A stretch of 64,000 nt of DNA from Acanthosepion esculentum (taxonomy: Eukaryota; Mollusca; Cephalopoda; Sepiida; Sepiidae): positions 143,796,557 through 143,860,556 of the forward strand of contig OZ038478.1 of NCBI GenBank assembly GCA_964036315.1. Reading direction: 5' to 3'. Below the pieces are notes generated by a model, which was not told the origin of the DNA, searched no databases, and saw only the letters and a program-made list of their open reading frames with translations. Position 1 is the first letter of the stretch, and every line of letters begins with the position of its first letter. Below are positions 20,361 through 33,109 of the stretch, piece after piece. A program made the position numbers and the translations under genes.

Positions 20361-21809
20361 TGATTATCACTGAGATTATTAAGACGTTACAAAGTGAGTT
20401 AGGAAGTAATAATCACTGGAAGATATTCGTTGTGGCTTGTAACTAGTCATTTTTCAAGTGCGTTTCAATCTATTTTTAGACGTTGAGTAACTTCATCGTT
20501 TTTTAACCCCCAAAAGAGACTTGCATAGAAATGTTTATATTTCACAATGAATGCTTCATGCGTAATGGTCGTGCCTATGTAGGACCAGACAAAGATTGAT
20601 TTATAAATTGACCATTATTGTTTAATAATTATAATATGTTTTTACTTTCCATACAAAGCAATATATTCAACTTTTATTCAGCAAAGATTTCTTCCAATCA
20701 TTTCACCCCCAAACATTTCAACACAGCAAGTAAGATACAAGGGGGCTATAGATTGTTAAAGAATGTGAGAAAAAGAAAAACATTAAGAGAGAACCTTAAG
20801 AGAGTGTGAATTAAGAACATAGAAGATGCTTGACATTACTTTTACATTTTTGAGAATTAACGTTTGCTAGAATATAAGAGGCTGGAAGAGATTTCTAATG
20901 GTGATGATTTTGTACATACTGTTTTTAGTAAAGTTATTTTAAAGTACTACTTTAAAATACTTTACTTTTTATGTCTGTATATAAGGAATATTATCAGTTA
21001 TCATAGTCGATATTTAAGAATATTTGGTGGGAGAAATGAAAATTATGCTTCTATACTTAATAGGTTATTCTAAATAAGATTGTTTATTTTTTTATCACTT
21101 ATCAGGTTTGTGCAAGTTACTAAAGCCATGGAATATGTGTGTTAGACACATTACAGTCAAACTGTCTTCTTATAGGATGTTTTATGTATGGAGCCATAAC
21201 CCAGAATACACCAAGTATATATTTATCTCTGTGCAATAGTTATTTTCACAATTGTAACTATTCATAATCCAAATGCAGTGAGTCTTTTTCAAAGTCCATA
21301 CAGCGGATTACTCGAATATCTTTACTATATAAATAAAGCTTCTCTAGTATTCCAAGTTTCTCTTTGTGCCATAATCTATTCCCTGTGTAATATATGCAAT
21401 AGGATTTTCTGCATTTGTTTTGCTCGTTCAGATTGAAATTCTGCATTAATGTTTGGTATAAATAAACAACAAAAATAAGTTGAAAATGATACAAAATAAG
21501 AATTTTGAAAACATAATGTTCTGTTATTTTTACTTTTATGTGCTGTGCCAGTTCATGCCTTCGGCGGTCATCACAATCGGCAACCGCATGTTTTTGTAGC
21601 TCTTAGCAATTTGTGTCTTTTCGTCATCCTTACGCCTCCCTCTTCTATCACACATTTACACAAGTTCGTTCGTTAGCTCACTCGCTAATTTTCCTATTCA
21701 GCTTGCATTCATTGTGTCCCGTATCAAAATCTTCAAGTCTGTCCTTCATGGAGCGTCGCAGACATTTCAACTGTCTCTAACTGATTCAAAATACAAATGT
21801 CTTCTTGTT
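20361..21809. other. Unannotated stretch
   Basis: AT-rich with short frames of no recognisable content. Confidence 0.4.
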
Positions 21810-22375
21810 TTCATTTTTCTTAGAACTTCCTAGTTGTTCACATGCTCCGACCATGGTATTATAAGCGTTTCCGCTGTTGAACCACCCTTTTTGTCTTGTT
21901 TATAGACATTTCTTTTAACAGTTTCACAAAAATCTTGATAGTGTACAAAAACGCAAACACAAGGAAAAGGTGAGCAAAAGGAGACGAGAAAAAACCTTAT
22001 TGAAAGAAAAGGACAATAAAAGAATGGGTAATGGGGAAGACCGATGACGATTGATGTAGCATTTCGAAGCATGAAGCCGGAATAGTCTCACATACGAGAT
22101 GTGCGAGAAAAGAAACTGTTAGAAATAATATTTTTCTTTTTCTCATATTATTTTATACCCAGTAACCACTGTGTCTTTATTGGATCATTGCAATCATCTT
22201 TATTGCATCAAAATGCTTAAAAGTCATAAAAATAAATAGAATTTGGTTGTATCTAACGATTTCAACTGTAATATGAAACTCATTAGCACAATAACCATGG
22301 AAAAATTTATAGAAATTACAAAGAGAATCTACGTTGAAAAATGTGCGCAAATAACTGGAGCCCAAATCAGGACTG
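21810..22375 (-). pseudogene. Heavily decayed LINE tail
   Basis: On the minus strand SLCNFYKFFHGYCANEF is followed directly by HITVEIVRYNQI, matching the FYKYFHGNCSDEL and HPFTVETVKC blocks at 19.7-20.0 kb with the intervening coding deleted. Further downstream, about 22110-22030, an SFFSRTSRM-like block appears. Confidence in the exact ends is low. Confidence 0.65.
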
Positions 22376-22559
22376 ATGTGAAGAAATTTTCCAGCATTCT
22401 CTATTATAAGAGGTTTGATATAACGTCGTATTTCACTAGAAATAAAGCATAAGAAAGAGGATGTTTGTCGAAATTAAATTTGTGGAAACAGAATATGGAG
22501 TTCTACTAAGGGGAAGTAATTACGTTCGTTTAATTACTATGCCGATATAATTCTGAAAT

Positions 22560-22760
22560 TAAGCAACTTTTGGCACGGTTTAACAAGCCTGTAAATCGGA
22601 GAGCCAAGTTCAAATTCCATTCGGTATCATTATATTCACTAACGCTCAAATACACTTGGCAAAGCTATGAATCCACCTATTCTCCTCCAGCTATCGGTTA
22701 ATTAGTAGGTCATGTAGCAGTAAATAATTATTATCTCCAAAAATTTCTTAGAGTTACAAG
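22560..22760 (+). mobile_element. tRNA-derived SINE
   Basis: A-box-like TGGCACGGTTTAACAAG at 22571 and B-box-like GAGCCAAGTTCAAATTCC at about 22602-22619 are spaced as in tRNA-derived SINEs. The following ATCATTATATTC resembles the TTCATTACATT tail of the 40.7-kb copy. The extension GCTATCGGTTAATTAGTAGG (22691) recurs at about 16538. Confidence 0.65.
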
Positions 22761-23294
<534 letters not shown>

Positions 23295-23299
23295 GCTCA

Positions 23300-23875
23300 C
23301 TTATTAAACCGTTTCAGTGTTGCGTTCTCAGATGGTTTCTTAGAAATGTCAATACTAAGCAAATAGTACATAATACTGCTTCTACTAATCTCAAACATAT
23401 TAATCTTCTATATCTTAATCAAATGCATACTAATTATAAACAAGATGAAAATATACTTAAAAAAGTAGTAAATACTAATATATCTACAGCAGATCCTAGC
23501 AAAAAATTAAGTTAATCATATACCACACTAAATCTAGTATATCCAACTCGATTATTCGCAATGCTTCTTCTCCCCCGGTTAGCGATTTGCAAAAAAAAAA
23601 ACAATATAGTTTACAAATTCAAGTGCCCTCTGGGAGATTGTATCTCCAACGAATTAAATAATATTTATGTTGGTCACACCACAAACTCGCTTTCACGACG
23701 CTTGACACTACATATATCTCTAACATTTTTAGACATTTGAAAATACAACTATACTTATAGATGAAAACAATAAACAAAAACTAAAAATTCTTGAAGCTAT
23801 ATACATAAAACGGTTGAAAACTAACTGGAACAAAATAAACTATGAAATCTCCACAAATATTCTTAAATGCCGATA
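23300..23875 (+). pseudogene. PLE linker and GIY-YIG nuclease, decayed
   Basis: Near 23605-23720 the reading is VYKFKCPLGDC, then NNIYVGHTTNSLSRRLTLH, giving the VY and YVG halves of the GIY-YIG core, the conserved R and H, and a CxLxxC between them. Downstream about 23765-23875 reads KLKILEAIYIKRLKTNWNK and NILKC, the nuclease C-terminus with its EA-IK-P-N-type segment. A frameshift upstream and a poly-A run at 23590 break the frame. No reverse transcriptase core is left. Confidence 0.82.
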
Positions 23876-24039
23876 ATTGATTTTTATACCAATGTCTTCC
23901 CATACTTAATACTTCTCGAATTCAATCTCGCGTAGTCATGTGTGACGTCATGATCTGCAGTGCATCTTATATGCACGAGTTTGTCGTTGCTTGGAAATCG
24001 TCTTGTCTGTGTATTGCTTAATATATTGTACTATAATTG

Positions 24040-24085
24040 TCATCTTTGATAATGACGTATGTAAGTCGAAAGCTTAGATAGGATT
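24040..24085 (+). ncRNA. Hammerhead-like PLE terminal motif
   Basis: TTGATAATGACGTATGTAAG leads to TCGAAAGCTTAGATAGG and then an A-run. The copy at 52345-52386 reads CTGATGATGGCTTATG, then GACGAAAGCTTAGATAGG, so CTGATGA has decayed to TTGATAA here. Catalysis is not expected. Confidence 0.5.
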
Positions 24086-24235
24086 AAAAAATATGTATCA
24101 ATATTGTGATTTCCTTTCTTCGTTTAATGAAAATGTTATTAAGCTTATCAGACGATATGAAAAGAATGTACATAAAATAAATAGAAAACACTTGTCTATA
24201 TTATTTAATGAAACATGCATCAATGAAAAAATAGT

Positions 24236-24351
<116 letters not shown>

Positions 24352-24867
24352 GTTGTGTGTTCATGGGTATGGAGGCAGGGTCATGTTTGCTATAAATGTA
24401 GCAAATAACCTGGATAGTAAAAAACATGGAAAATAAAAGTAGATATATACTAAAAGGAAAATGAAACATTTGAAATTTCTTGGAGAAATTATGAAGAAAA
24501 TGGCTTATGAAATTTAACATTCATAACGTATATTTAGGAAGGGCAAAGAGGAAAGAAACAGCGTCATGACAAAGTAACTGAGCTTTTATTTATCACGATT
24601 GTCTCTTGTAGCAAAATTAGTAATGACTCACTTCGGCTATATGATTGGAATCCCTGATTAAAAATGGTGATACTTGTGCGATTAGTCTTAGGAGGCTCGC
24701 TTTCCTTTAATATCTTTCTTCGCTTCAAGTCAGTTGATATTAATTTTACTCTTTAAGAAAATGAAAATAAAAAACAATCATATTAACTAAAAATTTGTAC
24801 CCACTAAGAAGTTCATGTTTATTGTAATGAGAAATAATGTTGAATTAAAATAGCCATTTCAAAAGTA
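24352..24867. other. Unannotated stretch
   Basis: Nothing recognised between the microsatellite and the mariner element. Confidence 0.4.
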
Positions 24868-25278
24868 TACAGGGTGAAATAGTAAAATTGTCCAAATCGT
24901 GTAACAGCATAATTGTCCATTCCATATAACGTTTAATATCTAAAAGATCACTAACAGAATTGATTTTCTTTTTCCATGTTTTCTGATAAGGCTTGTAGCC
25001 ATCTTGATTCCATTTATCGGAAGAATCACTGGAAAATCCTTTGAATTATTCAGCTGCAAAGAGAAGATGTTAAAATCGTTTTGTATCAAATCCACTGTCT
25101 TCTCAAATGAGCAACAGTAAGAGGAAAATTCATCCAGCCCTTCAGTAATGGTACCAATATTTATTCTCTAGCTTCCATCTTCAAAGTCAATTCAAGTATC
25201 ATCAAGAGAACGGTGAATAGGTTTAAAACAGAGTGAACTGTAGAGAGAAAAACAGGATCAGAATGTCACAATAGGAAG

Positions 25279-25471
25279 ATGGATCATCATTTCAATTTAG
25301 AGCAAAAGGGATCAGTTAGAAAAGATGCAACTCAATCGATAAGAAGTTCAGCTCGTGAGAGAGTAGTTTCTGCTATGACAGTCCAAAGAGCAGTGAAGAA
25401 AGACATGAAAATAAAATCATACGGGGGGCTTGTAAGGCACCTTCTTACGACATGGGTTGGAAAAGATCCTG

Positions 25472-25472
<1 letters not shown>
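25279..25472 (+). pseudogene. Mariner transposase N-terminal fragment
   Basis: The frame reads GSVRKDATQSIRSSARERVV, SAMTVQRAVKKDMKIKSY and RHLLTT. This is the second helix-turn-helix of mariner-family transposases (pattern QSIRSLAR-VS-TVRRAVKEDL-KSY), which binds the element ends. The fragment runs into the (AT)n tract and lacks DDE/D residues. Confidence 0.85.

Positions 25473-25509
<37 letters not shown>
25473..25509. repeat. (AT)n tract inside mariner element
   Basis: AT tract of about 37 bp. The homologous copy at 1724-2003 has an AT tract at the same internal position. Confidence 0.93.
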
Positions 25510-25512
<3 letters not shown>

Positions 25513-25771
25513 CTTTATTTCAATACTTCATGAGCTTTCGATTCTTAGCTATGATTAATTAATTACGAGCATGCCATTTTTGTTTATGATCGATTTCTTC
25601 ACGATTATACATTCTTACTGCCCAAAGAGTCCAATAGTGTTATAAAAACCTCGGAGAATCCCAGTAAGATATCTCTAGTCATTTCTAAGATATAACAGAT
25701 CAATACTTAATCTAACAATTAGAAAATTTTGTTGTTAGACGATTTGGACAATCCTACTATTACACCCGGTA

Positions 25772-27173
25772 TATATATATTTACGGTGTTGGAATAGATC
25801 TGGTCGCGTCATTTGGTGTTTTTATTGAATTATTTAAAACTTGCTATATATTGTTACACTTGAAGTTGTTCACCATGTTCATCGTAGTCTATGAATATAG
25901 AATCCAGCACAGTACGTAATCTGTTCAATGAAATAACGTTAAAGATTAACACTCACGAGTCAGACACTCTACTGGATCTGACTATATTGCCAATAGCAGC
26001 AGAAGTTGTTCCGTAATTCTTCAGTCTTCGAAGGTCTCGGGGGTTAGCAGTGGATATTCGGAAAAAACATGGCTGCCTTTATACACGTCGAATTGAATAT
26101 TTTTAGCTTTCTGATTGGTTAAATCTTCTATTGGTCAATTATAAAATGAGTCAGCTTTTTTTGGTTGGCTCACTAGTACATACAGTACCCAAAAACTCTA
26201 ACAGAAGTTTAGTTATTTATGTTAAAAGCCACAAGTGAAAGTTACGCATAGAGAATCAACGTCATTAAAATAGCAAACTGGTTTAACGTCGCGAAAATAA
26301 TTGGTAGTGATTAGCTCAGAATGTCAGAAGATGCCAAAAGGTTAGAGCTTACTCAGTAACACTTTTGCTAGCCAACGTTTCACAGCAAAGGAACGATGAA
26401 AGCATAGGCAACTATTTACTAAACTTCACGAAACAAAAGTTTAGTAAATTTTTATACAGCATGGTTTTATTTACCATCAAATGATTCATATGGGTTAAAT
26501 TTTTTTGATTGAACTGTACAAAAACACGGTTCCAGATCATATAGTCAGCTATATTAACATGGATCGGATTCAGTTTTGAGAACGCATGATTTATTCAACC
26601 AATACTTTGCTCTGTTCGTACCTAAATAAATCTTTTAATTCTCCGTAGAAACAGAAGTATTTTTTCACTATCCCTTTCGATCTATATGTGTTTATATCAC
26701 ACTCACGGTGAAAATCCTATCCATTGTTTTTTGATAAGAGTCAAATCAAATTCAACTTTTTTTAAAACTCTATATTGTTTTGGAGTAACCATTTTGAAAC
26801 ACCAGCGTCAGCGATGGAATATTTGGTCGCGGTAAGCAAAGATCCTATCCCACACGTCCTCTTTTTGGAGAAAGTCTGTTTGTCTGTGTATGTAAGGGGT
26901 AGATTAAGAAAATATAAAGTTTATCTTAAAATGATGACTGTTTGTCGTTCTGGAGATACGAGGATAATTTTTTTTCTAAAATATTATTTGGTGTCATAAT
27001 CAGGTCAGGAACGGCCATCAGCGTCCAGCACTTAACCCAACAAATCCATTTTTCAACAGCGCTTTGCATGATAGAATACCAAAAAGTATGGCTCGGTCCA
27101 TCACCGAGATTTTCTGCATATAAGCTGAAAATCAGAAAAAAATGTAATGATTACGTGTATTTGTCTCTATATA
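25772..27173. other. Unannotated stretch
   Basis: No gene recognised. The 25800-26100 segment is GC-richer and contains no motif I know. Short frames at 26775-27196 are not recognised. Confidence 0.4.
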
Positions 27174-27175
27174 TA

Positions 27176-28278
27176 CATTGTGTAACGAATTATTAAGGAG
27201 GTAACCATTTTCCATTTTGTCCAAAAGCTAACCGTTTGAATTTAATTAAATTTTCACAAAATGATAACAAGTGGTATATTCGCCTAGCTTGTAAAAAGTG
27301 TAAAGTTCTGCAAAAATACACAGAAACTACGGTGGTTTACCTAATTTACTTAAATTTTGACTGTTCCAAATTATTAGTGAGGTGTAATTAAACTCATGTA
27401 AACAAGAGAATAACGATTTAATTGCTTCATATACAGATTGTTATGGATACATACAGTAACTGGCATGAAATAGATATAAAAATGCACAATAGTGGGGCTT
27501 GTTAATAAGGGATACGTGATTTCTTGAAATAACATGGAAAAGGCGCTGGTCCATGGAACATGTCAATTCCTGGATATCGTCTGATGTAATTCCACCTGAT
27601 ACATTCACTATTGCCTGTCACAAGTCTTCATTGCTTCTAAATTGGCGTCTATTCGTGTACACTCGTCGCTTCACAATGCCTCACTAGTTTTCAGTTGGGT
27701 TTAAGTCTGATAAATAAGCCGGCCAATTCATTTTCATAGATCCACAGAAACATAATTGTCGCAGGTACTTCGTAGACTTAGGAGCTGCATCCGAGGGAGC
27801 ATTATCTTGCAAAATATGATGGTTGAATGTGAACTTTTGCTTCAAGGCGCTCTCTCAGGAAGGCTATATAAGTATCTGCAATCATTTTAATGCCATCAGG
27901 CACTTTTCAATCAGCAACCATGACATGATACCTCCAACAATACCAGCTCAAATCCTGATACCTATTCCTCCTTGGTGGCCTCTCAACCATTGGGATTTAC
28001 GTATTGTAAGTTCAGATTTTATAACAGACTTCTCAGAAGTGGTTAAGTCACAATTGGACTATCATGAAGTTACTTGTTAATAATTTGGAACGCTGAAGTA
28101 TCGCGTTACTCATACAAATGACTGCGATTTATTTACATTTGCGCAGAACCTTAGAGTTTTTACACAGCACGCGCATATAACTGTTGATATTATTCTGTGA
28201 AAATTTCGATATATTCCAACGTGTCGTTTTTGGACAAAATGGAAAATGTTTACCTCATTAATAATTCGTTACACAGTG
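27176..28278 (-). mobile_element. Tc1/mariner transposon with 51-bp TIRs, DD37E type
   Basis: The left end 27176-27226 (CATTGTGTAACGAATTATTA to ATTTTGTCCAAAA) and right end 28228-28278 are inverted repeats with only a few mismatches. Both are flanked by TA (27174-27175 and 28279-28280). Length is 1,103 bp. The interior carries a decayed transposase on the minus strand. The TIRs are far better preserved than the coding region. Confidence 0.9.
27500..28060 (-). pseudogene. DD37E transposase, decayed
   Basis: On the minus strand SWLLIEKCLMALK precedes HHILQDNAPSDAAPK, then MNWPAYLSDLNPTEN, then (after a stop replacing the usual Trp) GIVKRRVYTNRRQF and SMDQRLFHVISR. There are 37 residues between the D of QDNAP and the E of NPTEN, compared with 34 in classical Tc1. 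Stops occur upstream (about 27930-28050) and after NPTEN. The protein is dead, but its class is clear from the second Asp, the Glu and the C-terminal SM-R-VI block. Confidence 0.85.
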
Positions 28279-29410
28279 TATCTGTTTTAAGGTATGGTGT
28301 ATTTATAGTTTATTGAAAAACAATTTGAGACATATTTTAAATTTTTCATACGAAAGGTTTTCATTAGTTTTTGTTTTTTCGAATAATTCAGCTAATCGAA
28401 CTGGGGGGAAGTTAATCGGATTTTACTTTTTGCTTTTAAAATGTTTAAAATAACTATTTAAAGACCTAACATTATTTCCTTTTCTATTACAGAGTAACAT
28501 TAATATTTCAATGAAAACATTTAAATAATTTAAAATTAATTTTCTTTGTACATGGGGATAATTAATATTTACTGTAGTACTTAATGAAAAGCTTTCCAAC
28601 TCATAATTTTTATCTTAAATTTTGTAACATCACTCCGTTTTTTTAACATTAAGCCGTCTCAAAATTTGTTAGTCATAAGGATTTATTTTTAAATTTATTA
28701 TATCGGTAATACTTCGCTTCACTGACAGCAAGGTGATCAAATTTCCAATTATACTGTAATATTTTATATGGTCTAACATTTCTTAGATTATTCCGGTGAA
28801 ATACAGAACGAGTCATGCGCTTCTTCATGTTACCCAGAAGTTAAACCGCATAAAACGGATTTTCATTTCAACTGATATTTTGAATGTTCGTCAGTTTGCG
28901 AGGAAGCATATATGTTTTAATTCAATAAAATAACTAAAACTCTTATTTCTACAAAATTAAAATTAATGACAAATAATTTTATTATTACAGAATATTCGAA
29001 AAAAATTTAAATTAGAAATTATTTGATTTTTGTAGTCCTGTTATCGTACAACGGCCTAGCCGGTCGTCCAAGACTTCCAACACCGCGGTTGATCGCTTCG
29101 ATCTCAGACCTGCTCTATTCCACGTTGTGATTTAAGTTTGATCATAAAGAGGCCAAGATCGAATCGTTGCCGGTATCTTCGTGTCGGGCTGGTCCAAGCA
29201 GGGCAATGACATATAGAGAAGAAAAACACTCGGATAAATTGAACAAAAGTAAATATTGTTTTTATGTTAGTCCTCCGTACAATAATTGGTTTATATCAGA
29301 TTTCGCATGTAATTAATTATCAGCTCAACCCGCGTCTAAATCGGAACTAATATTATCGTTGTTGAACTGGCAAAATCTGGCTTGCTGTTTTTGGTAAATT
29401 TTGGCACAAG
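28279..29410. other. Unannotated stretch
   Basis: Mostly AT-rich. Bases 29050-29215 are GC-richer (CAACGGCCTAGCCGGTCGTC) and may be a SINE, but no clear A/B box pair is visible. Confidence 0.4.
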
Positions 29411-29411
29411 G

Positions 29412-29567
29412 CTGAAATCGGCGGCGGCTTTCGTCGGCGGCTTTCGTCGGCGGCTTTCGTCGGCGGCTTTCGTCGGCAGATAATCACGTGGGCCTCTCTC
29501 CTGTCTTTGGTCTCGTCTCCGTCTCTTCTGTCTCTGGTCTCGTCTCCGTCTCTTCTGTCTCTTTTCT
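29412..29567. repeat. Two short minisatellites
   Basis: Four copies of a 13-bp unit (CGGCGGCTTTCGT) at about 29420-29476, then about two copies of a 27-bp unit (GTCTCGTCTCCGTCTCTTCT plus GTCTCTG) at 29510-29566. On the minus strand they encode only Arg/Lys/Glu-rich repeats (RRRRDQRQ), a side effect of the repeats. Confidence 0.85.
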
Positions 29568-29720
29568 CTCTTCTGCGACTCCTCTCCTGAATTCGCTTCG
29601 TGCATTCGTATTTATTGTCATTCGCCCAAACAGGTAAAGAGAATTCGATAATTCTAGGAATTTATTTTCTCCCATTCTCTCATATTATTACCTCTCACTA
29701 ATTCTCCCCATTGAGCGTGG

Positions 29721-29766
29721 GTGGCTTATCCACCCCCTACTGGTAAGTAGGGGGTGGATAAGCCAC
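29721..29766. repeat. Perfect 20-bp-stem hairpin
   Basis: GTGGCTTATCCACCCCCTAC at 29721-29740 pairs perfectly with 29747-29766 across the 6-base loop TGGTAA. The arms are GC-rich in an AT-rich neighbourhood. There is no T-run after the stem on either strand. Confidence 0.95.
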
Positions 29767-32164
29767 TTCAACTTAACTTTCGACCAGGGGAATCAACTCC
29801 AAGTTCGTTGTTTGCGAAAAATGATGTTTTCGCTTTACAGCTTGCATTTGCAGCTGTGTATCATGCAACATTATCCCCTAAGTCTGGGTCACTTTTCTAT
29901 TGTTCAAACTGCTCGACATACAATTCAAGTCGTTTTTGTGTGAATTATATCCCCACGGCTTTTTTGGTATTAACCCTTCTTGTTTCAATGTCTCTCAGCG
30001 CATAACACTTAATATTGATGAGAAAACTTTCTTAGGTTTTATTTTACCGCGGTAACAACAAATAGTATCACCGTCCTATCAGTTGCCTTCTCATGATCAC
30101 TTATGCCATTTTTATTTGAATTAACATTTGTGGCCATTTTTTGTTTTTATTTAACTTAAATTCCCATTATCAATATAATAATTGGGGATTTATAATACTG
30201 GTGATCCCTATATTCTTTATAACAATAAAGAAATATAAACTGATATTAATATATGATTGATATGATTAGACTGATGGCAGCCATGAATAGATTGATATGA
30301 TTCGGGAGAAATAGAGAGAAACAATTAACGATAATATACTAAAGTACTAACACTTCAATTTTGCGTTTATCCTGGATCAGATTCTACGACAAGAAACCAG
30401 TCATCAACATCATTTCGACCGACGCTTTACCGTCGAACATGAGTATTTATCAATCTGTCTATTCAACCTTCTAGCTATGTATTTTGCGGGTAGGTATTTA
30501 ATTTAAATTTCGCGGCAATAAGTTTAAGCATCCCCTCATATGAGTTTCACGTATATTCAGCAATACCGGTAAAAGAGTTTTATCACTTGTTGTAACTCTC
30601 TTGCAGAAAACAATGTTTATCATATTTATAAAACTTTTGAATAATATCACTACAACATTTCAAATAAAAATCGTCAGAAAAATCAAAATAAGAATGTTTT
30701 ATTAAATATTAATTTATCGAAATGTTATTGTTTTACCTTTTCTTCTCTCTTCTTAAAGATATTTCGCAGAATTTTCCATGCCCTATATTATAGAGTAACG
30801 TGTTTAAATCGAGCTACTCATGGCAAAATTGGAATTGATTGCGCTTATTAGAAAAGAGTTCCAAAATGGAAACGTGGTGAATGTAGCGAGCAAAATTTTT
30901 ACGATATTATTTAATAATTTTAACGATATTCGAGATACGAGGACATTTTTAGGGGTACAAGAACATCCAGAAAAATTATACTTACAATGAGAAATAGGTA
31001 TTTAATATTTCTGGAAAACATAATAAGGAAATGAGTTCTAGAGAATATAACACTGAAAGAACATAAGGCAGACACTGGAAGCAGGTGGGGCTGGGAATAT
31101 TCTAATTTAAATGTATGTGTGTGGATTGAATGGGAGAACAGGAACAAAGAGAAGTGGTGAATGTTCAAATTATAGCAACAAATAACGGAAAGTTAAGTTG
31201 GGATGAGACGTTACCATCCACTAACTGAAGGGATACAACACATAAAAAGAACTGTTGATAAATTAGCTAAACGAGGAAAATTGATATTGTGAGAAACTAC
31301 AGAAAATGAATCCAACGATTTGTTTTTAAAGAACATCTAATTTCTTCTCTGAAACAACACGGCAGGAAAAAAGCAAAATACCTTTCATATAAACTGTAGA
31401 TAGCAAAAAATATATGAAGAATATAACACAGCAGGCATTTCTATAAAAAAGATTTCTCATAGAAACAAGCCATAACCTTGAATTTCGATAACTGTTTCTG
31501 CCAGATGAATTGACTATCTATATGGTGATCTTCTACGCGCAGTCTAAATCTCGCACGAGGCTAAAAGTATGGAGAACTCAGTGAGGATCGCACTGACTAT
31601 TCAGTCGTAATGGATCTAGCGAGACAATCTTACTAACCATTACACAACATCGAAGTGACAATAGATTGACCTTTATAGGTCATTCCATATTGGCACATTT
31701 TCCTTATTCGGGCACTGCATCACAGATAGAGACATTCTGTGAATATAACTCAGATCCAAATGTAAAGTTATAGATGGAGTTGATATAAGGTACGGATGGT
31801 TCTGATAAACGTATCCATTGATGAATGTTTACAGAATTTTCTTCACGAATATCGACTTGAAGACACACTGCAAATTGGTGCGACTTCATATCTTCAACTT
31901 ACCCGTTCGTTTCAGAGTATTCACATTTATTGGGGCCCTATTATGTAAGCGGACATTTCGTTATTACTGCTGACTGGGCCTTAATTACTGTTTAAGTCTG
32001 CACTTCGCCAAGACTACAAACGATTTCACATTTAGAGTTGTCTTTCTCCTACACCAGCTGCCATCCACAGCTATAGAATCCAGCCTGCCCTGCTGCATAG
32101 CCTATAGCCTATAGCTGTTAGGGGGTAAATATGAATTCATAGCTTTCCTAATAGTTATATTTTT
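29767..32164. other. Long unannotated stretch
   Basis: No gene recognised. A hammerhead-like remnant may lie at about 30395-30445 on the minus strand (CTCATG, a CGACG/CGTCG hairpin, then GTCGAAATG), but it is weak. The open frame at 29754-30005 starts inside the hairpin and has no known motif. Confidence 0.35.
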
Positions 32165-32169
32165 TTGTT

Positions 32170-32260
32170 TTTGAATGTAACGAATTCGACCGAAAGTCGA
32201 ACACGGCACAATGATTTTGCATTCGAAGCAGCTAACCATTCGGAAGATCGAAAAAGGTGA
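32170..32260 (-). mobile_element. tRNA-derived SINE
   Basis: On the minus strand A-box-like GAATGGTTAGCTGC, the string GAATGCAAAATC, B-box-like GTGTTCGACTTTCGG and the tail AATTCGTTACATT. The GAATGCAAAATC string and tail match the tRNA-like part of the 3.6-kb composite SINE. Confidence 0.7.
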
Positions 32261-33109
32261 TAAATACTTGAACATGTTAGACCCTTGTTACTGTGCCGCA
32301 ACACTACAGATAGGCTGTGCAACATTTATAGCTGAACAACACACCTGCACATTACTCACGTGTTACCAGAGGGATTTACATAGAAAACTACCAAATCGAT
32401 GGTTTGCGAGAGGTCTTTAGACATCACACCTACATTTGTTGCTGGGGTTCATATAAAGAATACTGTTTACAACAAAAATAATCCGAAACACTTTAGAATT
32501 TAAAATCTTTCACTGAAAGATAGTAAGCTTTGACAACGTCTGAAATGTGTTCAAATGTTATTCAACGTTTTTATAAAAGACCGCAAATTATCATTAACAA
32601 GCGTGGGTAATCTCTTGAGAAATATATTTTGTTCTTCTTGTTTGATTTGTAAATAAATGTTCCTTTATCATTCTCTTTTTGCTTTTATTCAACAACGTGT
32701 CCTTACAGTCCGCTTTATGCGTTCAATCAAGTGTGTTGCATCTGTGATTTTCCCTGAGTATACATTTTCCTATCGCATATCCCAGAAAAGAAATCAAGTT
32801 CAACTCATTCTTCTTTCGACGAAACCATATTGAATATGATGTTGGAAAAATATATAGTTAATGAGATTTCCTGTGGGTTCAGATTTTACAGACACGCTGT
32901 GATGTATCTTTCCATTATGGTGGTTAATTTATTCTGAAGATTATAAGCTTGGCACAAGCCACAACAAGGGCGGTATAGACGTAAGCAAAAGAAGATGGAA
33001 CAGCAGATTGTGAAAATAAGAACAGATAATGATTGATCAAGGACGTGAATAGGTTATGGTTCGAGAGAACATTCACGCATAGCCTCTTCCGACAAACAGG
33101 AATTGAATA
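32261..33109. other. Unannotated stretch
   Basis: Nothing recognised. Confidence 0.4.

Larger units (their letters stand above)
24870..25769 (+). mobile_element. Mariner-type DNA transposon with TIRs and TA flanks
   Basis: The left end (24870-24899, starting CAGGGTGAAATAG) and right end (25740-25769, ending TATTACACCCGG) are inverted repeats of 30 bp with about four mismatches. Each is flanked by TA, the mariner/Tc1 target. The 900-bp element contains the N-terminal helix-turn-helix region of a transposase at 25279-25470 and an internal (AT)n tract at 25473-25509. No catalytic domain is visible, so it is an internally deleted, non-autonomous copy. Confidence 0.9.

Noticed and set aside
27823..28080. 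85-codon plus-strand frame
   Set aside because: It overlaps the decayed DD37E transposase on the opposite strand, which accounts for the openness.
29336..29675. Arg/Lys/Glu-rich minus-strand proteins of 89 and 63 codons
   Set aside because: Produced by the 13-bp and 27-bp tandem repeats. There is no domain outside the repeats.
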